Positions 8,405 to 16,323 of a stretch of 64,000 nt of DNA are shown in pieces. The notes below the pieces were generated by a model, which was not told where the DNA came from, searched no databases, and worked only from the letters and a program-made list of their open reading frames with translations. A program made the position numbers and the translations under genes. Source of the DNA: Acidovorax sp. 69 (GTDB taxonomy: Bacteria; Pseudomonadota; Gammaproteobacteria; Burkholderiales; Burkholderiaceae_C); the NCBI RefSeq assembly GCF_002797445.1, contig NZ_PGEP01000001.1, positions 372,001 to 436,000 on the forward strand, read 5' to 3'. Within the stretch, counting starts at the first letter, position 1. Each line of letters begins with the position of its first letter.

Positions 8405-8888
8405 AGGGCTTGGGGCGCGCCAGGTGTGTGAGCGGAAGAGCGCCGCTGGCCTTCACTTCACCCAGCGAAAAGCTGGTGTGCATGTCTTTCACGTTGGGCA
8501 GGTTGAGCAGCACGTCGCGCGCAAACTGCGAGAAGCTGTCCAGGTCGCGCGCCACCACTTGCAGCTCAAAGGTGCCGGTGCCGCTGATGTAGTGGCACGA
8601 CACCACCTCGGGGATCTGGCGGATGGCTTCTTCCATGGCGCGCGTCAGGTTGCCGGTGCTGCGGTCGGCATCGAGCCGCACAAAAGCCAGCACCCCCAGC
8701 CCAATCTTGTGGCGGTCGATCTCGGCCCGATAGCCCTTGATGAAGCCCTCTTCCTCCAAGGCGCGCACGCGGCGCCAGCAGGGCGCGGCCGACAGGCCCA
8801 CGCGCTGGGCCAGCTCGGCATTCGTCAGTCGAGCGTCAGTTTGCAGCTCATTCAGGATGGTGATATCGAATTTGTCGAGAGTGTTCAC
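8403..8888 (-). CDS. Lrp/AsnC-family transcriptional regulator
   Basis: A 161-residue regulator from GTG 8888. The N-terminal winged helix is LDKFDITILNELQTDARLTN followed by ELAQRVGLSAAPCWRRVRAL, the usual Lrp DNA-binding pattern. The C-terminal RAM/AsnC ligand-binding domain (VVSCHYISGTGTFELQV) fills the rest. The open frame extends 28 residues upstream, but homologues start at the conserved LDKFD region. It is transcribed away from the indolepyruvate oxidoreductase gene, with 189 bases between them, so it most likely controls that gene in response to an aromatic or branched-chain amino acid. This role is inferred from position. Confidence 0.9.
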   Translation of the reverse strand: MNTLDKFDITILNELQTDARLTNAELAQRVGLSAAPCWRRVRALEEEGFIKGYRAEIDRHKIGLGVLAFVRLDADRSTGNLTRAMEEAIRQIPEVVSCHYISGTGTFELQVVARDLDSFSQFARDVLLNLPNVKDMHTSFSLGEVKASGALPLTHLARPKP

Positions 8889-8956
8889 AAAATAGCCATA
8901 TGGAGAAAGATCCTTTCTCAGAATAGCCCAAATGCGGCACAGAACGCAAAGACATA

Positions 8957-8987
8957 TCTGCGACGCAGACATACACTTCTCTGCAGA
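8957..8987. promoter_or_regulatory. Two palindromes in the lrp-ior intergenic region
   Basis: TCTGC-GAC-GCAGA at 8957-8969 and TCTGCAGA at 8980-8987 share the half-site TCTGC/GCAGA, about 20 bases apart centre to centre (two helical turns). The spacing suits a multimeric Lrp-type regulator. The assignment as an operator is inference. Confidence 0.35.
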
Positions 8988-9077
8988 CTAGAGCCGCGGC
9001 CCTAAACGGGCGGCGTTGCGCTGCCCCACCGTGCCCACAAGGCGCGGCCCCACAAAAAAGCCATTGGAGACATAGCC

Positions 9078-12000
9078 ATGAATGCACCGCTGCCCGAGCA
9101 CATCCGCAAGGCCCTGGAAACCGTCACGCTCGACGACAAATACGCTTTGGACAGTGGCAGGGCGTTCATGAGCGGGGTGCAAGCCCTGGTCCGCCTTCCC
9201 ATGCTGCAACGCCAGCGCGACGCCATGCAGGGGCTGAACACAGCGGGCTTCATCAGCGGCTATCGTGGCTCGCCGCTGGGCACCTACGACCAGTCCCTGT
9301 GGGCCGCCAAAAAGCACCTGGCCGCCAACAACATCGTCTTCCAGCCCGGCGTGAACGAGGAACTCGGCGCCACGGCCGTGTGGGGCACGCAGCAGCTCGA
9401 CCTGTACCCGCAAAGCAAGAAGTTCGACGGCGTCTTCGGCATCTGGTACGGCAAGGGCCCGGGTGTGGACCGCTGCTCGGACGTGTTCAAGCACGCCAAT
9501 ATGGCGGGTACCGCCAAACATGGCGGCGTGATCGCCATTGCGGGTGATGATCACATCAGCAAAAGCAGCACGGCCGCGCACCAGAGCGACCACATCTTCA
9601 AGGCCTGCGGCACGCCCGTGTTCTTCCCGAGCAGCGTGCAGGAGATCCTGGACATGGGCCTGCACGCATTTGCCATGAGTCGCTTCTCGGGCGTGTGGTC
9701 GGGCATGAAGACGATTCAGGAAGTGGTGGAGTCGTCTGGCAGCATCAACATCGACCCGGACCGCGTGAAGATCGTGATGCCAGAGGATTTTGTGATGCCC
9801 CCCGGCGGCCTGCACATCCGCTGGCCCGATGCGCCGCTGGAACAGGAAGCGCGCCTGATGGACTACAAGTGGTATGCCGCGCTGGCATACATCCGCGCCA
9901 ACAAGCTCAACTACAACGTCATCCAAGGCCAAAACGACCGCTTCGGCATCATCGCCAGCGGCAAGGCCTACAACGACACGCGCCAGGCCTTGGTGGACCT
10001 GGGCCTGGACGACGACACCTGCCGCCAGCTGGGCATCCGCGTGCACAAGGTCAACGTGGTGTGGCCGCTTGAAGCGACTATCACCCGTGACTTTGCCCAG
10101 GGCCTGCAAGAGATTCTGGTGGTGGAAGAAAAGCGCCAGGTCATTGAATATCAGCTGAAAGAAGAGCTGTACAACTGGCGCTCGGACGTGCGCCCCCACG
10201 TGCTGGGCAAGTTCGACGAGCCCGAGGGCGACGCCACCGGCGGCGAATGGTCCATGCCCAACCCCAGCCAGAACTGGCTGCTGCGCGCCAAGGCCGACCT
10301 CACCCCGGCCATCATCGCCAAGGCGATCGCCAAGCGCCTCAAGAAATTGGGCGTATCGAGCGACATCATCGCGCGCATGGATTCGCGCATTGCCGTGATC
10401 GAAGCCAGCGAACGCGCGATGACCGAGCTGAAGGTCGACACGGGCGAGCGCGCGCCCTGGTTCTGCAGCGGTTGCCCGCACAACACCAGCACCCGCGTGC
10501 CCGAGGGCTCGCGCGCCGTGGCCGGCATTGGCTGCCACTACATGGCCAACTGGATGCCCGACCGCAACACCAGCACCTTCACGCAGATGGGCGGCGAGGG
10601 CGTGACCTGGGTGGGCCAGGCATCGTTCACCACCGACCAGCACGTGTTCGCCAACCTGGGCGACGGCACGTACTTTCACAGCGGGCTGCTGGCCATCCGC
10701 CAGAGCATCGCCGCGGGCACCACCATCACCTACAAGGTGCTCTACAACGACGCCGTGGCCATGACCGGCGGCCAGCAGGTGGGCGAGCGGCCTGAAGGCC
10801 ATTCAGTGCTGCAGATCATGAACAGCCTCAAGGCCGAGGGCGTGGTCAAGCTCATTATCGTGACGGATGAGCCGCAAAAGTACGACGGCGTGCCGCTGGC
10901 CGAGGGCGTGACGGTGCACCACCGGGACGAGTTGGATACGCTGCAGCGCCAGTTCCGCGAGATCAAGGGTTGCACGGTCATCATCTACGACCAGACCTGT
11001 GCCACCGAAAAACGCCGCCGCCGCAAGCGCGGCACGCTGGCCACGCCCGACAAGACCGTGGTCATCAACGACCTGGTGTGCGAGGGCTGCGGCGACTGCT
11101 CGACCAAGTCCAACTGCCTCTCCGTGGAGCCGGTGGAGACGGAGTTCGGCCGCAAGCGCCGCATCAACCAGAGCACCTGCAACAAGGACTACTCGTGCGT
11201 GAACGGCTTCTGCCCGAGCTTCGTCACGGTGGAAGGCGGCAAGCTCAAGAAGCCCAAGAAGGAAAAGAAGGGCGATCTGTCGGCACTGCCGCCGCTGCCT
11301 GAGCCAGTGCTGCCGGTGGCAGAAACGGCCTGGGGCATCGTGGTGGGCGGTGTGGGCGGCACGGGCGTGATCACCATCGGCTCGCTGCTGGGCATGGCCG
11401 CGCACTTGGACGGCAAGGGCGTCATCACCCAGGACGCCGGTGGCCTGGCGCAAAAGGGCGGTGCTACCTGGAGCCACATCCAGATCGCCAACCGGCCAGA
11501 GGCCATCTACACCACCAAGGTCGATACGGCCAAGGCCGACCTGGTGATCGGCTGCGATTCCATCGTGGCGGCGCACAAGTACACGCTGGCCGTGATGCAG
11601 CCGGGCCGCACCTTTGTGGCGCTCAACACGCACGGCACGCCCACGGCGGCGTTTGTGACCAACCCTAACTGGCAGTTTCCTGGCGCCAATTGCGACAGCG
11701 CCATCGAGGCAGCGGTCGGTGCGGGCGGCGTCGGTGCTTTTGACGCCGAGCAAGTGGCTACCCAGCTGCTGGGCGACAGCATCTACACCAACCCCCTGAT
11801 GCTGGGCTATGCCTGGCAAAAGGGCCGCGTGCCATTGACGTTCGCCTCGCTGATGCGAGCCATGGAATTGAACGGCGTGCAGGTGGACAACAACAAAGCG
11901 GCCTTTGAATGGGGCCGCCGCTGCGCGCACGATCTGGCATCGGTTCAGGCGCTGTTTGCTGCGGCGCAGGTGATCCAGTTCGTCAAGAAGCCTTCATTGG

Positions 12001-12653
12001 TCGAAATGGTGAGCAAGCGCGTGGAGTTCCTCACCGGCTACCAGAACGCTGCCTACGCGTCGGAGTACCAGGCGTTTGTCGAAAAAGTGAAGTCCGCAGA
12101 AGCGAAACTGGGCACCGGCACCAAGCTGTCGGAAGCTGTTGCACGCTACCTGTTCAAACTGATGGCCTACAAGGACGAGTACGAGGTGGCGCGCCTGCAC
12201 ACCGACAAAGCCTTCACGGACAAGATCGCCAACATGTTTGAAGGCGACTACAAGATCGTTCACCACCTCGCGCCCCCCCTGACTGCCAAAAAGAACGACA
12301 AGGGCGAACTCGTCAAACAGCCTTTTGGCCCCTGGATGCGCAACGCATTTGGCCTGCTGGCCAAGATGAAAGGCCTGCGCGGTACAGCGCTGGACATGTT
12401 CGGCAAAACCGAAGAACGCCGCATGGAGCGTGCGCTGATCGTCCAATACCGCGCCTGCATCGACGAACTGCTGGCCACGCTGAATGCCGACAACCTGGCC
12501 TTGGCGGTGGAGATCGCCCGCATCCCCGAAGAGATCCGGGGCTACGGCCATGTGAAGGAACGCCATCTCGAGACGGCACGCCCCAAGTGGGACAGCCTAA
12601 TGGCCCAGTGGCGCGCGGGCAAAGCGGTGCCCACTCAGCGCCAGGCCGCCTGA
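9078..12653 (+). CDS. Indolepyruvate:ferredoxin oxidoreductase, fused subunits
   Basis: A 1191-residue fused 2-oxoacid:ferredoxin oxidoreductase. It decarboxylates aryl pyruvates from amino acid transamination to acyl-CoA, passing electrons to ferredoxin. The N-terminal pyrimidine-binding region (FISGYRGSPLGTYD) is followed by the TPP-binding domain (NLGDGTYFHSGL at about 523). A ferredoxin-like cysteine cluster is at about 668 (VCEGCGDCSTKSNC, then CNKDYSCVNGFCPS). The gamma-type domain is at about 750-960 (GGVGGTGVITIGSLLG), with an alpha-helical C-terminal tail. The ATG at 9078 has a GGAGA site. The divergent Lrp gene is the likely regulator. A hairpin terminator follows, so it is probably monocistronic. 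Confidence 0.93.
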   Translation: MNAPLPEHIRKALETVTLDDKYALDSGRAFMSGVQALVRLPMLQRQRDAMQGLNTAGFISGYRGSPLGTYDQSLWAAKKHLAANNIVFQPGVNEELGATAVWGTQQLDLYPQSKKFDGVFGIWYGKGPGVDRCSDVFKHANMAGTAKHGGVIAIAGDDHISKSSTAAHQSDHIFKACGTPVFFPSSVQEILDMGLHAFAMSRFSGVWSGMKTIQEVVESSGSINIDPDRVKIVMPEDFVMPPGGLHIRWPDAPLEQEARLMDYKWYAALAYIRANKLNYNVIQGQNDRFGIIASGKAYNDTRQALVDLGLDDDTCRQLGIRVHKVNVVWPLEATITRDFAQGLQEILVVEEKRQVIEYQLKEELYNWRSDVRPHVLGKFDEPEGDATGGEWSMPNPSQNWLLRAKADLTPAIIAKAIAKRLKKLGVSSDIIARMDSRIAVIEASERAMTELKVDTGERAPWFCSGCPHNTSTRVPEGSRAVAGIGCHYMANWMPDRNTSTFTQMGGEGVTWVGQASFTTDQHVFANLGDGTYFHSGLLAIRQSIAAGTTITYKVLYNDAVAMTGGQQVGERPEGHSVLQIMNSLKAEGVVKLIIVTDEPQKYDGVPLAEGVTVHHRDELDTLQRQFREIKGCTVIIYDQTCATEKRRRRKRGTLATPDKTVVINDLVCEGCGDCSTKSNCLSVEPVETEFGRKRRINQSTCNKDYSCVNGFCPSFVTVEGGKLKKPKKEKKGDLSALPPLPEPVLPVAETAWGIVVGGVGGTGVITIGSLLGMAAHLDGKGVITQDAGGLAQKGGATWSHIQIANRPEAIYTTKVDTAKADLVIGCDSIVAAHKYTLAVMQPGRTFVALNTHGTPTAAFVTNPNWQFPGANCDSAIEAAVGAGGVGAFDAEQVATQLLGDSIYTNPLMLGYAWQKGRVPLTFASLMRAMELNGVQVDNNKAAFEWGRRCAHDLASVQALFAAAQVIQFVKKPSLVEMVSKRVEFLTGYQNAAYASEYQAFVEKVKSAEAKLGTGTKLSEAVARYLFKLMAYKDEYEVARLHTDKAFTDKIANMFEGDYKIVHHLAPPLTAKKNDKGELVKQPFGPWMRNAFGLLAKMKGLRGTALDMFGKTEERRMERALIVQYRACIDELLATLNADNLALAVEIARIPEEIRGYGHVKERHLETARPKWDSLMAQWRAGKAVPTQRQAA

Positions 12654-12681
12654 AAATCACGGCAAGCACCCGCCTTGACGA

Positions 12682-12707
12682 AAAAGCCCGTACTTGTGCG
12701 GGCTTTT
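12682..12707 (+). terminator. Intrinsic terminator after the ior gene
   Basis: A 9-bp stem, AAAAGCCCG / CGGGCTTTT, with an 8-base loop ends in a short T run 28 bases after the ior stop codon. Confidence 0.85.
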
Positions 12708-12757
12708 ACTATTAAATAAAGAGCAATCAAGGCAAGCACATCAAGCGCTATGGCCCC
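12707..12757 (-). repeat. Dispersed palindromic element, copy C
   Basis: A reverse-oriented copy: ACTATTAAATAAAGAGCAAT at the left and CACATCAAGCGCTATGGCC at the right. It directly follows the ior terminator in the gap before yajC. Confidence 0.65.
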
Positions 12758-12836
12758 TTTTCATTTGGTGCAGCCGCGCGCCCCATCCCGGCGCCTTGCC
12801 ACGGCAAACACCCGCTACCGGCTTGGGTCTTACCCC

Positions 12837-12866
12837 TTGGGCTGTGGACAAGGCGCCGCATACAAT
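12837..12866 (+). promoter_or_regulatory. Candidate sigma-70 promoter for yajC-secDF
   Basis: TTGGGC at 12837 and TACAAT at 12861 are 18 bases apart and lie 85 bases before the yajC start. The -10 matches well and the -35 is fair. Apart from terminator, repeat copy C and this site, nothing else was seen in 12654-12950. Confidence 0.35.
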
Positions 12867-12950
12867 GCCCTGTTCTGCCCGGGCGAGCGCTTTTGCGTTG
12901 GCCCTTGGCGGGTTTTGTGAATTTTGACCATCCGTTGTGGAGTCCAGTCC

Positions 12951-13286
12951 GTGTTTATTTCTTCTGCTTTTGCCCAAACCGCACCCGCCGCTGCCGCTGG
13001 TGGTAGCGACATCATGTCCTCGCTGACCGGCATGCTGCCCCTGGTGCTCATGTTTGTGGTGCTCTACTTCGTCATGATTCGCCCCCAGATGAAGCGCCAG
13101 AAAGAACACCGCGCCATGATCGACGCCATCGCCAAGGGCGACGAAGTGGCCACCTCCGGCGGCATCGTGGGCAAGGTCACACGCCTGTCCGAAGGTTTCC
13201 TGCACATCGAGATCGCCAATGGCGTGGAAGTGCAAATGCAGCGCAGCGCCGTGGTTCAGGTGTTGCCCAAGGGTTCTGTCAAGTAA
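12951..13286 (+). CDS. yajC: Sec translocon accessory subunit YajC
   Basis: A 111-residue inner-membrane protein from GTG 12951, which has GGAG about ten bases upstream. A short Ala-rich N-terminus leads into one transmembrane helix (GMLPLVLMFVVLYFVMIRPQ), followed by the basic QMKRQKEHRAM and the conserved cytoplasmic tail (GDEVATSGGIVGKVTRL). YajC associates with SecDF and SecYEG during protein export. The upstream tgt/queA genes often found before yajC are absent here; the ior gene and repeat copy C precede it instead. It heads the yajC-secD-secF operon. Confidence 0.96.
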   Translation: MFISSAFAQTAPAAAAGGSDIMSSLTGMLPLVLMFVVLYFVMIRPQMKRQKEHRAMIDAIAKGDEVATSGGIVGKVTRLSEGFLHIEIANGVEVQMQRSAVVQVLPKGSVK

Positions 13287-13378
13287 GAACAGCCCTGGGC
13301 CTTGCGTCCAAATCCGTTGGGGCGGGCCGTCAACAGGCGTCCGCCCTTTGAAGCTTTCCGAGAGGTAAGAGCGCGATC

Positions 13379-15262
13379 ATGAACCGTTATCCGGTCTGGA
13401 AGTACGCGATCCTGGTGATCGTGCTGCTGGTGGGGGCTTTGTACACCCTGCCCAATTTCTTTGGCGAAGCCCCTGCCGTGCAGGTCTCGTCGGCCAAGGC
13501 CACCATCAAGGTGGACGCCGCCGTGCAGCAGCGGGTGGAAGAGGCCCTCAAGGGCGCCGGCGTCACGCCCGACTTTGTGGCGCTGGAGGGCAATTCGGTG
13601 CGTGCGCGCTTTGACACGCCCGACACCCAGCTCAAGGCCAAGGACGCTATCCAGAAGGCGCTGGTGCCCGACGCGAATGATCCTTCGTTCATCGTGGCGC
13701 TGAACCTTGTGTCGCGTTCCCCGCTGTGGCTCAAGGCCTTGCATGCCAACCCCATGTACCTGGGCTTGGACCTGCGCGGTGGCGTGCACTTCATGCTCCA
13801 GGTGGACATGCAGGCAGCCCTGACCAAGAAGGCCGAGTCGTATGCGGGCGACATTCGCACCGCGCTGCGCGACAAGAGCATCCGCCACGGTGGTATCAGC
13901 CGTGAAGGCCAGAATATCGATATCAAGGTGCGTGACGAGGCCACGTTGACCGCCGCCCGCAACCTGATTGCGGACCAGTTCACCGACCTGCAGTTGACCA
14001 GCGCGCCCGAAGGTGCCGAGTTCAAACTGCGGGCGTCCATCAAGCCCGAGGCCACGCGCCGTGTGCAGGAGCAGGCCCTCAAGCAGAACATCGTCACGCT
14101 GCACAACCGGATCAACGAACTGGGCGTGGCCGAGCCTGTGATCCAGCAGCAGGGCCTGGACCGCATCGTGGTGCAACTGCCCGGCGTGCAGGACACGGCC
14201 AAGGCCAAGGACATTCTGGGCCGCACCGCCACGCTGGAAGTGCGCATGGTGGACGAAGGTACTGAGGCGCGTTCCGCCGAAACCGGCCGTGGGCCTGTGC
14301 CGTTTGGCTCCGAGCGCTACCTGGAGCGCAGTGGCCAGCCCGTCATCGTCAAGAAGCAGGTCGTATTGACCGGTGAAAATCTGACCGACGCGCAGCCTGG
14401 CTTTGATAGCCAGACGCAAGAGCCCACCGTGAACCTCACGCTGGATGCCAAGGGTTCGCGCATTTTCAAGGACATCACGCGCGAAAACGTGGGCAAGCGC
14501 ATGGCCATCGTGCTGTTTGAAAAGGGCAAGGGCGAAGTGGTCACAGCCCCCGTGATCCGCTCCGAAATCGGCGGTGGCCGGGTCCAGATCTCTGGCCGCA
14601 TGACCACAGCCGAAGCCAACGACACCGCGCTGCTGCTGCGCGCCGGATCGCTGGCTGCGCCCATGGAGATCATCGAGGAATACACCATAGGCCCCAGCCT
14701 GGGCGCTGACAATATCGAGCGCGGTATCCACAGCGTCGTGTGGGGCATGGTGGCGATCGCCGCCTTCATGTGCGTCTATTACGCGCTGTTCGGCATTTTC
14801 TCCACCGTAGCGCTTTCCGTGAACGTGCTCTTGTTGCTGGCCATCTTGTCCATGCTGCAGGCCACGCTGACGCTGCCAGGTATTGCTGCCATGGCGCTTG
14901 CCCTGGGCGTGGCCATCGACTCCAACGTGCTGATCAATGAGCGCATCCGCGAGGAACTGCGCGACGGCGTCTCACCGCAAGCGGCTATCCATGCGGGTTA
15001 CGAACGCGCCTGGGCCACGATTCTTGACTCGAACGTCACGACGCTGATTGCCGGTTTGGCGCTGCTGGCCTTTGGCTCTGGGCCTGTGCGCGGCTTTGCC
15101 GTGGTGCATTGCATTGGCATTTTGACCAGCATGTTCTCGGCCGTGTTCTTCTCGCGCGGTTTGGTGAACCTCTGGTATGGCCGCAAGAAAAAGCTCAAGA
15201 GCGTGGCGATCGGTCAGGTCTGGAAACCCGATGCGGACACGTCCGTGGCCAAAACAAACTAA
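13379..15262 (+). CDS. secD: Protein translocase subunit SecD
   Basis: A 627-residue inner-membrane protein of the RND superfamily that uses the proton gradient to finish protein export across the inner membrane. An N-terminal helix (KYAILVIVLLVGALYTLPNF) precedes the large periplasmic domain with the family motif YLGLDLRGGVHFMLQVD at about 122. Five further helices occupy residues about 455-605, including ALALGVAIDSNVLINERIRE. Start ATG 13379 has a GAGAGG site. It follows yajC by 92 bases and precedes secF by 93. Length and order are normal for betaproteobacteria. Confidence 0.97.
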   Translation: MNRYPVWKYAILVIVLLVGALYTLPNFFGEAPAVQVSSAKATIKVDAAVQQRVEEALKGAGVTPDFVALEGNSVRARFDTPDTQLKAKDAIQKALVPDANDPSFIVALNLVSRSPLWLKALHANPMYLGLDLRGGVHFMLQVDMQAALTKKAESYAGDIRTALRDKSIRHGGISREGQNIDIKVRDEATLTAARNLIADQFTDLQLTSAPEGAEFKLRASIKPEATRRVQEQALKQNIVTLHNRINELGVAEPVIQQQGLDRIVVQLPGVQDTAKAKDILGRTATLEVRMVDEGTEARSAETGRGPVPFGSERYLERSGQPVIVKKQVVLTGENLTDAQPGFDSQTQEPTVNLTLDAKGSRIFKDITRENVGKRMAIVLFEKGKGEVVTAPVIRSEIGGGRVQISGRMTTAEANDTALLLRAGSLAAPMEIIEEYTIGPSLGADNIERGIHSVVWGMVAIAAFMCVYYALFGIFSTVALSVNVLLLLAILSMLQATLTLPGIAAMALALGVAIDSNVLINERIREELRDGVSPQAAIHAGYERAWATILDSNVTTLIAGLALLAFGSGPVRGFAVVHCIGILTSMFSAVFFSRGLVNLWYGRKKKLKSVAIGQVWKPDADTSVAKTN

Positions 15263-15355
15263 AGGACTGCGGTCATGGCATTTTTTGCATCGGCATCCCT
15301 TGTGTGCAAGGCATACAAGCCTTCGCTGAAAACTCCAAAATAAGGAACAGAGATC

Positions 15356-16306
15356 ATGGAGTTTTTCCGCATCAGAAAAGACATTCCCTTCATGAAGCAC
15401 GCGTTGATCTTCAACGCAATTTCCTTCATCACGTTCGCTTTGGCGGTGTTCTTCCTCTTCTCGCGGGGGCTGCACCTGTCCGTGGAGTTCACGGGTGGCA
15501 CGGTCATGGAAGTGGCCTACAGCCAACCGGCCGAGTTGGCCAAGGTCCGCGAAACCGTCTCGGGCCTGGGCTATGCGGACGTGCAAGTACAAAATTTCGG
15601 CACGGCCCGTGATGTGATGATCCGCCTGCCTGTGCAAAAGGGCGTGACCTCTGCACAGCAAAGCGAACAGGTGCTGGGCGCGCTCAAGGCCGCCAACCCC
15701 GAGGTCACGCTGCGCCGCACCGAGTTTGTGGGGCCGCAGGTGGGCGAGGAGCTGGTGCACGGAGGCCTCATGGCGCTGGCCATGGTGGTGGTGGGCATCG
15801 TGATCTACCTGGCATTCCGCTTCGAGTGGAAGTTTGGCGTCGCTGCCATCATCGCCAACCTGCACGATGTGGTGATCATTCTGGGCTTCTTCGCGTTCTT
15901 TCAGTGGGAGTTTTCGCTGTCGGTGCTGGCTGGTGTGCTGGCGGTGCTGGGCTACTCGGTGAACGAGTCGGTCGTGATCTTCGACCGGATCCGCGAAGCC
16001 TTCCGCAAGTACCGCAAGATGTCGACGCACGAGGTGATTGATCACGCGATCACCAGCACGATGAGCCGTACGATCATCACCCACGCCTCCACCGAGGCGA
16101 TGGTGTTGTCCATGTTCTTCTTTGGTGGCCCAAGCCTGCACTATTTCGCACTGGCACTGACCATCGGGATTCTGTTTGGCATCTACTCTTCTGTCTTTGT
16201 GGCGGCAGCCATTGCCATGTGGCTGGGTGTGAAGCGCGAGGATTTGGTCAAGCCCCTCAAAAAGGAAGACGACCCGAACGACCCACACGCCGGGGCGACC
16301 GTCTGA
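15356..16306 (+). CDS. secF: Protein translocase subunit SecF
   Basis: A 316-residue partner of SecD in the export-driving complex. It has an N-terminal helix (MKHALIFNAISFITFALAVFF starts it), the periplasmic P1 motif HLSVEFTGGTVMEV, and five C-terminal helices that include GVLAVLGYSVNESVVIFDRI and the ITSTMSRTIITH loop typical of SecF. An AAGGAACAG site precedes ATG 15356. Length is standard. The next gene, of unknown function, starts only 17 bases on and may share the transcript. Confidence 0.97.
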   Translation: MEFFRIRKDIPFMKHALIFNAISFITFALAVFFLFSRGLHLSVEFTGGTVMEVAYSQPAELAKVRETVSGLGYADVQVQNFGTARDVMIRLPVQKGVTSAQQSEQVLGALKAANPEVTLRRTEFVGPQVGEELVHGGLMALAMVVVGIVIYLAFRFEWKFGVAAIIANLHDVVIILGFFAFFQWEFSLSVLAGVLAVLGYSVNESVVIFDRIREAFRKYRKMSTHEVIDHAITSTMSRTIITHASTEAMVLSMFFFGGPSLHYFALALTIGILFGIYSSVFVAAAIAMWLGVKREDLVKPLKKEDDPNDPHAGATV

Positions 16307-16323
16307 CCCGCTAATATCTGTCC

